Under the pieces are notes generated by a model. That model was not told the origin of the DNA, did not search any database, and saw nothing but the letters and a program-made list of their open reading frames with translations. A stretch of DNA of 64,000 nt. It comes from Paenibacillus sp. FSL K6-1096. Its GTDB lineage: Bacteria; Bacillota; Bacilli; Paenibacillales; Paenibacillaceae. The DNA lies in NCBI RefSeq assembly GCF_037977055.1, contig NZ_CP150274.1:4154001-4218000 (forward strand), in the 5' to 3' direction. This document shows, piece after piece, positions 26,355-35,328 of this stretch (positions within the stretch are counted from its first letter, which is position 1; every line of letters begins with the position of its first letter). The position numbers were made by a program, and so were the translations under genes.

Positions 26355-28055
26355 ATGGGCATGAAACATAAGCCGAAGAAAACGGTCCTGATGCTCTTGG
26401 GACTCATGATGGCCTTCTCTGTTACGGGCTGTGGCAGCAAGGATAACGCCGCGGGCGGAAACACGGGGAACAATAAGCCGGCGAACACGGAGGCTACGGC
26501 GGCACCTGCAACAGACGCTGCAACACCGGCGCCTGCGGCTTCAGCCGATGAACCGGGCTGGAAGAGCGATACATCACCGATTACGTTTGACTGGTATCTG
26601 AACTTTGCCTGGTTCCCGAACAAATGGGGTGTAGACCCGACCTCCCAATATGTGACCAAGAAGACTGGCGTTAATCTGAACTTCATCGTACCTGCAGGCA
26701 ATGAGAACGAGAAGCTGAACACGCTGATTGCATCCGGCAAGCTGCCGGACTTCATTACCCTGGGATACTGGGAAGATGCGATCAAAAAAATGATTGAAGG
26801 CGATCTGGTCCTGCCGCTGAACAAGCTGGCCGATGAATATGACCCGTACTTCTACAAGGTATCGGATAAGGATAAGCTGGGCTGGTACACTCAGCCGGAC
26901 GGCAATGTGTACGGTTATCCGAACTCTTCATCCTCCCCGGCTGACTATAAGCAATATGGCGATACCTATGTATCCAACCAGACCTTTGCGGTCCGCAAGG
27001 ATATCTATGAAGCGATCGGCAGCCCGGATATGCGCACACCTGAAGGCTTCCTCGCTGCGCTGAAGGCTGCGAAGGAGAAGTTCCCTGAGGTGAACGGCCA
27101 GCCGCTGATTCCGCTCGGTCTGCATGAGTTTACCGAGAACGGCAACGACTCGCTAGAAGGCTACATTCAGAACTTCCTGAACATCCCTTGGGAGAAGGAC
27201 GGCAAGGTGTATGACCGTGAGACGGATCCTGAGTATGTCCGCTGGATGAAGACCCTCCGCCAGGCGAACCAGGATGGACTCCTGGCTAAGGATATCTTCA
27301 TTGACAAGCGTGCACAGATGGAAGAGAAGATCGTACAGGGACGTTACTTCGCCATGCTGTATCAGCGTACAGACTTCGCTTCGCAGCTCGGTACGATTTT
27401 CCAGAAGAATCCTGAGCAGGTGTACATTGCCGTAGACGGCCCGGCCAACAGCAAGATGGACCCGCCGGCTCTGAACGGTCCCGGAATCTCCGGCTGGACA
27501 GTGACCCTGATCTCCAAGAACGTGAAGGATAAAGCGCGTGCCATCAAGTTCCTCAGCTACCTGAACAGTGAAGAAGGCCAAAAGGATCTTTTCCTGGGTG
27601 AAAAAGGGGTCAGCTATGATACAATTGACGGCAAGGACCAATTCCTGCCTGAAGCGCTGGAGCTGATGAACTCCGACCGCGGAGCGTTCGATAAGAAGTA
27701 CGGTTCTTCATTCACCTTCTGGATGATGCAGAACACCAACATTACCGACCAATGGAAGCCGGAATCGGTTGAGCCTTACAAGCAACTGGAAGACTGGACA
27801 AAGGGCAAGTCGATCAACACCTCCGAATTCCAGCTGATCGATCCGACAGGCAACTCGCCGGAAGGCATTATCGCTACCAAGCTGAAACAGCTGCGCGGCA
27901 AAACGCTGCCGAAGCTGCTGATGGCCGAGTCTGATGCTGAATTCGACAAGATCTGGTCTGATTATCTGGAGAAGAAAGAAAAAGACGGCCAGGCTACCTT
28001 CGATGCCTACCGCCAGACCAAATATGAAGAGAACAAGAAGAAGCTTGGAATGTAA
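26355..28055 (+). CDS. Extracellular sugar-binding lipoprotein (LplA type)
   Basis: A 566-residue substrate-binding protein of the family 1 solute-binding type. The lipobox VTGC places the lipid anchor on Cys26, followed by a Thr/Ala/Pro linker. The length matches LplA/YtcQ-type proteins for oligosaccharides. AAAGGGGTAAACAA precedes the ATG; a second in-frame ATG lies 6 nt further. With the two permeases it forms the import system, and the GH30 and GH94-like enzymes upstream suggest a beta-glucoside substrate. Confidence 0.92.
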   Translation: MGMKHKPKKTVLMLLGLMMAFSVTGCGSKDNAAGGNTGNNKPANTEATAAPATDAATPAPAASADEPGWKSDTSPITFDWYLNFAWFPNKWGVDPTSQYVTKKTGVNLNFIVPAGNENEKLNTLIASGKLPDFITLGYWEDAIKKMIEGDLVLPLNKLADEYDPYFYKVSDKDKLGWYTQPDGNVYGYPNSSSSPADYKQYGDTYVSNQTFAVRKDIYEAIGSPDMRTPEGFLAALKAAKEKFPEVNGQPLIPLGLHEFTENGNDSLEGYIQNFLNIPWEKDGKVYDRETDPEYVRWMKTLRQANQDGLLAKDIFIDKRAQMEEKIVQGRYFAMLYQRTDFASQLGTIFQKNPEQVYIAVDGPANSKMDPPALNGPGISGWTVTLISKNVKDKARAIKFLSYLNSEEGQKDLFLGEKGVSYDTIDGKDQFLPEALELMNSDRGAFDKKYGSSFTFWMMQNTNITDQWKPESVEPYKQLEDWTKGKSINTSEFQLIDPTGNSPEGIIATKLKQLRGKTLPKLLMAESDAEFDKIWSDYLEKKEKDGQATFDAYRQTKYEENKKKLGM

Positions 28056-28077
28056 GCTTAATGAATATGGCCCAATT

Positions 28078-28098
28078 GCCCGCGACCTGCGGGCTTTT
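28078..28098 (+). terminator. Terminator after the binding-protein gene
   Basis: GCCCGC-GACCT-GCGGGC followed by TTTTGGGTTTT. It separates the transporter operon from the two-component genes and may let some read-through pass. Confidence 0.75.
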
Positions 28099-28124
28099 GG
28101 GTTTTCAACTTGTGCGAGGTGAAC

Positions 28125-30020
28125 ATGCGCGAACGAACAGGGGCATTATGGAATTCCTTCCGCTACTGGTGGGGGCGGAGATCGCTGCAGAGCCGGCTGA
28201 TTGCGGCTTATATCTTCATTATTCTGGGACCCAGCCTGCTGGTGTCCCTCTATTCGTACAGAGCGATCAATAATACGTATAAACGTGATTCGATTGAGAA
28301 GAACAGCTATCTGCTGCAGATGGAGAAGCTGTATGTGCTGAACCAAATTGAAGCGATGGAACGGGTCGCCCAGATGGCTTCCACGGATAAAGGGGTGGAG
28401 AGCTATCTGGTTAGTGAGGATGAGCCTTCGCTCGGGGAACTGATTGATTTTAATACAACCACCTTTGTGAGCTTGAGCCAGATGCAATTCAATAATCCGA
28501 ATATTGAGCATCTGCGGCTGTTCTCCAGCAACAAGAATGTGCATGAGCTGTGGCCGGTTATTTTCAGTGATGACCGGGTATCGATGGAACCGTGGTTTCA
28601 AAAAGCGCTGCAGATGGAGGGACAGCATTACTGGTCCTTTCAGAAGCGGGATCCCGACCTTATGAAGCGCTATGCGGGGGAAGTGGAGGCTGGCCCGGCC
28701 AAGGTGTCGCTGCTGAAGGAAGTCAGCATTCCCAAGGGGCATCATGTCGGGATGGTCCAGGTCGATATGCTGCTGAGCAAGTTCGCGCCAAAGGCGTTCA
28801 CCTCTGTGCAGGACAATGAATCGCAGATGATGATCGCGGATGAGGAGCTGAACCTGTTCACCCGGACAGACCACTCCTTCCTGCAGGAGAATCCGGGACT
28901 CTCTGCGGCGGTTAAAGAACGGCTGGCAATCTACCGTAAGACCGGCGGATGGGAGATGGAGTACCAGGAGAACGGGAATTCGTTCCTGCTGATTCAGGCC
29001 CCGCTGGAGCAGATCGACGCTTCCCTGGTCACGGTGGTCTCGATGAAGGGCCTGATGACGGATATCTCGCGTACCCGCAACCTGATTATCGGGGCAAATA
29101 TCGTTTTTATTTTCCTGGTGACCGTCATTGCCTATATTATGAATGCCTTCATCCTGAAGAATCTCCGCCGCCTGACCGAGACGATGAAAAAGGTCCGCAG
29201 AGGTGAGCCTTACGGCAGCATAAGAGTCAGCGGTGGCGGTGAGGTCGGGGAGCTGGCGCATCATTTCTCGAAGCTGCTGAATACGATCAACACGCTGGTG
29301 GCCCAGGCGGTGCATAAGCAGGCGCTCTCCAAGGAGGCGGAGCTGCGCACCCTGCATAATCAGATCGATGCCCACTTCCTCTACAATACGCTGGAGAATA
29401 TCAAAATGCTGGCGGAAATCGAGAATCAGCGCACGATCTCCGATGCCCTTACCCGGCTGGGCGGGATGATGCGTTATAATTTCAAGTGGAGCGGTGAATA
29501 TGTGAAGCTGCGGGACGAGCTCCGCCACATCGAGAATTATATTGAGGTTATGAACATCCGGTTCGAACACACCATTCAGTTGGAGCTTCATATCGACAGT
29601 GCGTATCTGGATGTAGAGGTGCTTAAGATGTCGCTGCAGCCGATTGTGGAGAACAGTGTGAAGCATGCCTGGAATGCGGACGGGGTGGAGCTGACGGACC
29701 GTATTGTACGGATTGATGTTACCGAAGCCGAGGGCGATCTCTTCATTGTCCTGCGCGACAATGGCCTCGGGCTGACCCCGGAGCGGCTGGCCGAGCTGCA
29801 TGAGGCGATCTATGCGAAGGAAGAGCCTGGAGGTGCGGCAGAATCTTCCGGTACCGGCGGGCGTAAGGCAGGAGGCGTCGGATTGCGCAATGTGCATCAG
29901 CGCCTGCAGCTGTTCTACGGCGAAGCCTACGGGCTGGAGGTGCAGAGTGAGGCAGGGAAGTGGACTGCGGTCTACATGTCACTGCCCAAAGTTCTATTGA
30001 CGGGGGACAACCAACTATGA
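28125..30020 (+). CDS. Sensor histidine kinase (YesM type)
   Basis: A 631-residue membrane kinase: first membrane segment at residues ~25-45, a ~250-residue extracellular sensor region, second segment at ~310-330 (IIGANIVFIFLVTVIAYI), HAMP, then the His_kinase domain. The phospho-acceptor is His in QIDAHFLYNTLENI; the usual sequence is QINPHFLYN, so Asp-Ala replaces Asn-Pro. The ATPase motifs are PIVENSVKHAW and RDNGLGL. GAGGTG lies before ATG 28125. Its stop overlaps the regulator start by 4 nt. YesM-type kinases usually sense extracellular sugars and control a nearby transporter. Confidence 0.92.
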   Translation: MRERTGALWNSFRYWWGRRSLQSRLIAAYIFIILGPSLLVSLYSYRAINNTYKRDSIEKNSYLLQMEKLYVLNQIEAMERVAQMASTDKGVESYLVSEDEPSLGELIDFNTTTFVSLSQMQFNNPNIEHLRLFSSNKNVHELWPVIFSDDRVSMEPWFQKALQMEGQHYWSFQKRDPDLMKRYAGEVEAGPAKVSLLKEVSIPKGHHVGMVQVDMLLSKFAPKAFTSVQDNESQMMIADEELNLFTRTDHSFLQENPGLSAAVKERLAIYRKTGGWEMEYQENGNSFLLIQAPLEQIDASLVTVVSMKGLMTDISRTRNLIIGANIVFIFLVTVIAYIMNAFILKNLRRLTETMKKVRRGEPYGSIRVSGGGEVGELAHHFSKLLNTINTLVAQAVHKQALSKEAELRTLHNQIDAHFLYNTLENIKMLAEIENQRTISDALTRLGGMMRYNFKWSGEYVKLRDELRHIENYIEVMNIRFEHTIQLELHIDSAYLDVEVLKMSLQPIVENSVKHAWNADGVELTDRIVRIDVTEAEGDLFIVLRDNGLGLTPERLAELHEAIYAKEEPGGAAESSGTGGRKAGGVGLRNVHQRLQLFYGEAYGLEVQSEAGKWTAVYMSLPKVLLTGDNQL

Positions 30021-31600
30021 CTAATCTGCTGATTGTAGATGATGAGAAGATGATCCGTCAGGGCCTGAAGGCGATGATCGAACGGGAATACCCGTCTGTC
30101 TACACCGTATCGCTCGCGGGGAACGGGGCAGAGGCGCTGGAGCTGTACAGGCAGCAGCGGCAAGACGTAATTATTACAGACATCCGAATGCCGATTATGG
30201 ACGGGATGACGATGCTTGCGCAGCTGTCTGCGGAGGCGGGGCCGGGGGAGGCTCCGGCGGTGGTGATCCTCAGCGGACATGATGACTTTGAATATGCCAA
30301 AAGCGCGATCCGCTACCGCGTCAAGGATTATCTGCTGAAGCCGATCCGCCGGGAGGAGCTGTTCGGGATTCTCGAACGGATTGCAGCGGAGGGGGCGGAG
30401 CGGGAATCCAGCAGCCGCAGGCAGCAGGAGGAGGCGGAGAGCTACCGCCGCGAGCTGCGGGCAGCCCGGCTGCGCGGTCTCCTGCTGCAGCAGGAGGGAG
30501 AGGTGTCTGCTGCCCAGCAGCAGGAGCTGGCGGCGCTGGAAGTGCCTTTTACCGTAGGCGTGTTGAACTATTATCACTCTGACGGCACGAGAATGAAGCC
30601 AGGCGAGGTGCAGGGTCTGCTGGAGCAGCTGGCCGGACCGCTGGAGCAGCATTTCGCGGAGATTCTGACGGACGGGGAGGGGCGGCTGGTGCTGGCCGGC
30701 AGCGGGGAACGCTTCCGGGAGCTGGCCGGGAAGGCCGGAGCCAAGGAGCTGAAGCGGCTGCTGCTGGGGATCAGCCGGGAGACGCTTCAGGCGGAACAGT
30801 TCCGCGCCGCTTACCTGGAAGCCTGCCGGGCGCTGGAATACACCTTCCTGTCCCCGCAGGCCAGCTTCGTGGATTACACTGAGATACAGTCCGGGCGGCT
30901 GAGCTTCCCTGCTCCGGAGGAGGAGCTGCGCAAGCTGCTCAATATGCTGGGGACGGACCGGGAGAAGGAGATTAAGGCGCTGCTTGGCGTTATTTTTCAG
31001 ACCGATCATCTGCCTCATCTGGATCTGAGTTATCTGGAGAACGTAGGCCGGAGCATTAATGAACGTGTGCTGGATGAGGTGTTCCGTGCGCACGGCGAGG
31101 CATCGGTGGAGGTGCTGAAGCTCTACCGTCTGGTGGGGAATCTGCATAACTTCCGCCATTTCCATGACTATTACCGGACGCTGGAGCATTTGCTCCTGAG
31201 CGTGAACGATTATATAATTGGCATCAAATCGGCTCATACGGAGCATGCCGACATGGAGGAAGCGCTGGCATACATTGAAGCGAATTACAGCCGCCCGCTC
31301 AATATGGCGATGGTCAGCAACTATGTGTCCCTGAACTATTCCTACTTCAGCGAAGCGTTCAAGGCTTACACCGGGGAGAGCTTCGTGCTCTATCTCAAAA
31401 AAGTCCGCATCCGCCACGCCAAAGAGCTGCTCGCCGATCACCGGATCAAGCTGGCCTCTGTCTCGGAGGCTGTCGGCTTCGAGAACAGCAAGCAGTTCAC
31501 GCGGGTGTTCAAGGAGCTGGAGGGCATCTCCCCCGGAGAATACCGGGCGAAGCTGCTGCTGGGGCGTTATTCCGGTCCGGCTGGCGATGAGGAGTCTTAA
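30017..31600 (+). CDS. Response regulator with AraC output (YesN type)
   Basis: A 527-residue regulator. The receiver domain has the acidic pair DDE at residues 8-10 and phospho-acceptor Asp55 in VIITDIRMPIMDG. The C-terminal ~100 residues are an AraC DNA-binding domain with two helix-turn-helix units (SVSEAVGFENSKQFTRVFKE). The middle ~270 residues are a poorly conserved linker. GGGGG precedes the ATG, which overlaps the kinase stop. It is the natural partner of the kinase and probably activates the sugar-transport genes upstream. Confidence 0.92.
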   Translation: MTNLLIVDDEKMIRQGLKAMIEREYPSVYTVSLAGNGAEALELYRQQRQDVIITDIRMPIMDGMTMLAQLSAEAGPGEAPAVVILSGHDDFEYAKSAIRYRVKDYLLKPIRREELFGILERIAAEGAERESSSRRQQEEAESYRRELRAARLRGLLLQQEGEVSAAQQQELAALEVPFTVGVLNYYHSDGTRMKPGEVQGLLEQLAGPLEQHFAEILTDGEGRLVLAGSGERFRELAGKAGAKELKRLLLGISRETLQAEQFRAAYLEACRALEYTFLSPQASFVDYTEIQSGRLSFPAPEEELRKLLNMLGTDREKEIKALLGVIFQTDHLPHLDLSYLENVGRSINERVLDEVFRAHGEASVEVLKLYRLVGNLHNFRHFHDYYRTLEHLLLSVNDYIIGIKSAHTEHADMEEALAYIEANYSRPLNMAMVSNYVSLNYSYFSEAFKAYTGESFVLYLKKVRIRHAKELLADHRIKLASVSEAVGFENSKQFTRVFKELEGISPGEYRAKLLLGRYSGPAGDEES

Positions 31601-31698
31601 GCTGCTGGGGGAGACGGACGATCGTGAAGGGCCGGGTGGCAAGACTGCCAGTTCTAATCTATGATGGGGATAGACAGAAGTTAGGAGGCTGATTACAC

Positions 31699-32502
31699 TT
31701 GGAAGAATTACAAGGAACATTGATTACTGCAGATATGCTTGCCGCCGACTTCCGGCGGCTGGGCGTGCAGGAAGGAATGACGATCCTGCTGCATTCCTCC
31801 TTCAAGTCACTCGGACAGTGGGTGGCCGGCGGTCCGGTTGCCGTGATTCTGGCGCTGGAGCAGGTGCTGGGTGAAGAAGGCACGCTGGTCATGCCGACGC
31901 AGTCTGCGGATCTGACCGATCCGTCCGGCTGGAGCCGGCCGCCGGTGCCGGAGGACTGGTGGCCGGGTATCCGGGAGCATATGCCGGCGTATGACCCGGA
32001 CCTAACGCCGGTTAGGGGGATGGGGATTATCCCTGACTGCTTCCGCAAGCAGAAGGGCGTGCGGCGCAGCAGCCATCCGATTGACTCTTTTGCCGCCTGG
32101 GGGAAGCACCGGGATGCCATCATTGACGGGCACGGCCTGGAATATGCCTTCGGGGAGCAGTCCCCGCTGGCCCGGATCTATGAGCTGGGCGGCAGTGTGC
32201 TGCTGCTGGGTGTGGACCATGGGAACAACACCTCGCTGCATCTGGCGGAGCACCGGGCAGATTATGCCGGGAAGCAGGAGGTCATGGCGGGCGCGCCGAT
32301 GATGGTGGATGGGGTGAAACAATGGGTGGAGTTCAAGGATTATAACTGGAACTCGGATGATTTCGCCCAGCTTGGCGCGGACTTCGGCCGGGAGACCGGG
32401 CGGATTGTAAGCGGACATGTGGCTGCATCGGCAGCACAGCTGGTTCCGCAGCGGGAGATTGTCGATTATGGCGTGAAGTGGCTGGAGCAGCACCGCAGGT
32501 AG
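31699..32502 (+). CDS. AAC(3)-family aminoglycoside N-acetyltransferase-like protein
   Basis: A 267-residue protein of the antibiotic_NAT family (AAC(3)/YokD), using acetyl-CoA. Typical stretches are MTILLHSSFKSLG near the start, the catalytic-region RRSSHPIDSFAAWG, and LLLGVDHGNNTSLHLAEH. The start is TTG 31699, placed about 10 nt after TTAGGAGG. Family members acetylate aminoglycosides at the 3-amino group, but many chromosomal homologues have other or unknown substrates, so resistance is not implied. Confidence 0.87.
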   Translation: MEELQGTLITADMLAADFRRLGVQEGMTILLHSSFKSLGQWVAGGPVAVILALEQVLGEEGTLVMPTQSADLTDPSGWSRPPVPEDWWPGIREHMPAYDPDLTPVRGMGIIPDCFRKQKGVRRSSHPIDSFAAWGKHRDAIIDGHGLEYAFGEQSPLARIYELGGSVLLLGVDHGNNTSLHLAEHRADYAGKQEVMAGAPMMVDGVKQWVEFKDYNWNSDDFAQLGADFGRETGRIVSGHVAASAAQLVPQREIVDYGVKWLEQHRR

Positions 32503-32616
32503 ACCCTGCGGGAGTCGGCTGGGGACATGCCGGTAGACCATCAGAATTAAACAAGTGATTTCATTCCGTAATAGTGGTAAGGGATGAAGCTGGGTTCGTA
32601 GCGCAAAACAGGGATA

Positions 32617-32800
32617 AATGTATTCTGTGCAACTAAAAACAGGGGAACGGGTTAACTTCCTCTCCTAATTGTAGTCTGTACAACTAAATTTGCCCGGATG
32701 GGCGAAAATCCAGAACTAGAGGCATTCTAATTGCAGGAAATACAACTAAACGGAGATTGAGCGGCACATAGGGCGATTTAGTTGTACAAATTGCAATTAA
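32617..32800 (+). repeat. 51-bp pitch repeat, GTACAACTAAA core (3 + 1 units)
   Basis: ATGTATTCTGTGCAACTAAA (32618) recurs as TTGTAGTCTGTACAACTAAA 51 bp later, then as TTGCAGGAAATACAACTAAA near 32731. An inverted copy, TTTAGTTGTACAAATTGCAA, lies at about 32777. AACTAAA and TTTAGTT of the last two can pair. This explains the 453-bp gap downstream of the acetyltransferase; the final ~130 bp before 32956 show no further structure. Confidence 0.65.
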
Positions 32801-32955
32801 GACTATCCCTTGCAGCCTAATCGGGGCTAGATAAACCCTCAGCAAGCCATTAGTTCAAATAATTCTCACACGTTCAGATCTGATGAGCTACTGGTGTAAT
32901 ATCGGACAAGGATGATGAAATCAACGATACATATTGGGTAAAGGGGAATCGGAAT

Positions 32956-33591
32956 TTGACGACGACTACAGTGTATATTACCAGACACGGGCAGACGGAA
33001 TGGAATGTGCAGAAGCGGATGCAGGGCCATCAGGATTCGCCGCTGACCCCGCTGGGGGTGCAGCAGGCAGAGTGGCTGGGCAAGGCGATGCAGGATGTCC
33101 GTCTGGATGCGGTATACGCCAGCTCCAGCCCGCGTGCGCTGCGGACGGCAGAGATTATCCGGGGCGAGCGGGATATCCCGCTGACCGCCTTCGACGAATT
33201 CAAAGAGATCCGCCTGGGCATCTGGGAAGGCCGGGACGCCGGGGAGCTGGAGGTTCAGTACCCGGAGCAGCATCAATTGTTCTGGGGCGATCCCGGGCTG
33301 TTCAGCATCCCTGGCGGCGAGACCTTCGCCGAGGTGCAGGAGCGCGCGCTCGGCAAGCTGCGCGAGCTGATTGCCCTTCATGAAGGCGGCGCGATCCTGA
33401 TTGCGACTCATACGGTGGTCGTGAAGGTGCTGATGGCTTATTACGAAGGCCGGGCGATGGAGAAGCTATGGGATCTGCCCTACATCCACCCTACCTGCCT
33501 CTGCAGAATTGATATCACGGACGGCGTGCCGGAGATCGTGCTGCACGGGGATACGAGTCATTATGTGACCAGTGAGGGTGAGGCTGATTAG
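32956..33591 (+). CDS. Histidine phosphatase family protein
   Basis: A 211-residue phosphoglycerate-mutase-like phosphatase. The catalytic His is in ITRHGQTEWN, where RHG is the family signature. The second His is in ATHTVVVKVL and the Glu-containing FKEIRLGIWEG matches PhoE/YhfR-type phosphatases. The start is TTG 32956 after AAGGGGAAT; a GTG at 32971 is an alternative. The substrate is unknown. Confidence 0.88.
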   Translation: MTTTTVYITRHGQTEWNVQKRMQGHQDSPLTPLGVQQAEWLGKAMQDVRLDAVYASSSPRALRTAEIIRGERDIPLTAFDEFKEIRLGIWEGRDAGELEVQYPEQHQLFWGDPGLFSIPGGETFAEVQERALGKLRELIALHEGGAILIATHTVVVKVLMAYYEGRAMEKLWDLPYIHPTCLCRIDITDGVPEIVLHGDTSHYVTSEGEAD

Positions 33592-33639
33592 AGAGTGGTT
33601 CCGGGTTCCGGGACACGCATGTGGCAGAGGGACAAAAAA

Positions 33640-33669
33640 CAGGCGGTGCGCATGATGCGCACCGCTTGT
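33640..33669 (+). terminator. Terminator after the phosphatase gene
   Basis: ACAGGCGGTGCGCA, loop TGA, TGCGCACCGCTTGT: a 13-14 bp stem with two wobble or mismatch positions. Weak T content follows (TTTGG). Confidence 0.7.
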
Positions 33670-33844
33670 TTGGCGTGGGCGGGCGGTGGAGAGGAGCTGT
33701 AATGAGTGCAAGAATGTGTTTGACAGGAATGAGCAGTGTGTAGATGCTGCAAGGAATGCGAGAATGAGGCATGATTGGAGTGGCCTGCCCGGTAATGCCG
33801 TATGAAACACCGTGGTTTGATTGGAGCGGCCTGCATCGAATTGA

Positions 33845-34011
33845 TGCACAAAATGCAACACTGTGGCTCATAAAAAGTAACCGGCGCTGAAATCCTGCAC
33901 AAAATGCAACAAAGTCAGCTCTAAGCAGCTCCACCCGTTGGAATTCCTGCAAATTGTGCAACATTTCGCCGTAGTCAGTAACCTTTACAGAAAAATCCTG
34001 CAGAAAGTGCA
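33845..34011 (+). repeat. 51-bp pitch repeat, TGCA-TGCA core (4 units)
   Basis: Short dyads TGCACAAAATGCA (33845), TGCACAAAATGCA (33896), TGCAAATTGTGCA (33948) and TGCAGAAAGTGCA (33999) repeat at 51-52 bp. Three of them are preceded by TCC. Upstream, TGATTGGAGTGGCCTGC (33772) and TGATTGGAGCGGCCTGC (33818) are a 46-bp direct repeat, perhaps decayed units. The array lies between the convergent phosphatase and MFS genes and explains the 466-bp gap. Confidence 0.75.
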
Positions 34012-34057
34012 ACACTGCGGTTTAATCAAAAAGTACAATAACCCAGTCAATCTACAT

Positions 34058-35323
34058 CTATATGTCGCCCGCCAAGGCAGTCTTCCCGGGCTGCCGTCCT
34101 GGCAGCTCCGGCGCAGACAGGTCGCCGTCTAGCGTCTTCAGGCCAGGCAGGCAGAATGCCACTCCGGCGTACAGCGCCGGTAGAAGACCTGCGGCCAGCA
34201 GAAGCACAGGGAACCCGTACAGCTCGGCCACCGCTCCGGCTGCGAAGGCACCAATGGGGGATAAGCTCCCGCTGATCAGGAAGCGCACCGAGTTCACCCG
34301 CCCCTGAAGCTGGCCGGGCACGAGCCGTCCGTGCAGGGAAGAGCTTAGGGAGCTGAAGAACGGCCCCATCAGCCCGGCGGCGAATACGGCAAACAAGGCA
34401 AAGCCGTAGCTGGGCATGAAGCCCCAGATCATGGTGATGATGCCGGACACGCCCAAGCTGCCCAGCATGACCGTGCGCCGCTGCGTTATCTCGCCTATGG
34501 CCGAGATTATCCCTAATCCGGCCAGGTATCCGAGTGCAGAAGCCGTAGACAGCGTGCCCACCGCCGCCGCATCGCGGTGCAGCACCTCGCGGACATATGG
34601 GACCATCATCGTCCAGATGGCAACAGAGCTAAGGTTGCTGACAGCGGCCATCATCATGATGACCAGCATGGCCGGGAACTGCCGGTAGAAGGAGAAGCCT
34701 TCGGCGACCTCCCGCAGATAGCCGGGCAATGAGAAGCCGGCGGCCGGCGGCGAGGATGGCTTGCCCGTCCGGGGCAGCCACAGCAGGGTAGCAATCGCCG
34801 CCGCATAACAGACGGCGTTGACCCCAAGCGCCGGCAAGGCCCCGCTGGCCGCGGTCAGGATGCCGGCGAGCGCCGGACCGAGCAGGGTGGCAGCACCCTT
34901 GCAGCCATCAATGATCGCGAAGGCGCGCATCAGCTTGCCGGTGGAGGCAACACCGGGGATGACGGCCATGGCGGTCGGCAGGAACAGCGCCGAGCAAGAG
35001 CCGCTCAGACTGGCGGCGGCGAACAGCTGCCAGAGCTGTAGATGGCCGGCGAGCCCCAGCGAGAGCGGCAGCAGAAGGGCCAGCAGGCGCAGCGAAGCGA
35101 GGCAGGCCATGAACCGGACGCGCGGCAGCCGGTCCGACAGCGGAGAGCCGAGCAGGCGCAGCACCTGCTCGGGGATCATGGAGCTGAGCGCCAGCGCTCC
35201 CATCGCCAGCTTGGAGCCGGTCAGCTCATAGACCAGCCATTCCATCGCCAGCAGCCCAAAGGCATCGCCGAAGGCGCTGAGTGACACCGTAGATAACAAC
35301 CCGTAGTAGCTGCGCTTTTGCAT
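34058..35323 (-). CDS. MFS transporter
   Basis: A 421-residue membrane protein with about twelve hydrophobic segments. It resembles MFS-3/enterobactin-exporter-like (EntS/MdfA-type) exporters. The basic loop SDRLPRVRFMACL between helices 2 and 3 matches the MFS motif A region. ATG 35323 follows AAGGGGTGATATCT. The gene starts 6 bp after the ArsR stop, so it is in one operon with its likely regulator. The substrate is unknown; drug or metabolite export is the usual role. Confidence 0.87.
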   Translation of the reverse strand: MQKRSYYGLLSTVSLSAFGDAFGLLAMEWLVYELTGSKLAMGALALSSMIPEQVLRLLGSPLSDRLPRVRFMACLASLRLLALLLPLSLGLAGHLQLWQLFAAASLSGSCSALFLPTAMAVIPGVASTGKLMRAFAIIDGCKGAATLLGPALAGILTAASGALPALGVNAVCYAAAIATLLWLPRTGKPSSPPAAGFSLPGYLREVAEGFSFYRQFPAMLVIMMMAAVSNLSSVAIWTMMVPYVREVLHRDAAAVGTLSTASALGYLAGLGIISAIGEITQRRTVMLGSLGVSGIITMIWGFMPSYGFALFAVFAAGLMGPFFSSLSSSLHGRLVPGQLQGRVNSVRFLISGSLSPIGAFAAGAVAELYGFPVLLLAAGLLPALYAGVAFCLPGLKTLDGDLSAPELPGRQPGKTALAGDI

Positions 35324-35328
35324 AGATA

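Noticed and set aside
31699..32502. Calling the AAC(3)-type gene an antibiotic resistance gene
   Set aside because: The family call is sound, but chromosomal homologues often have no resistance role and the context gives no support.
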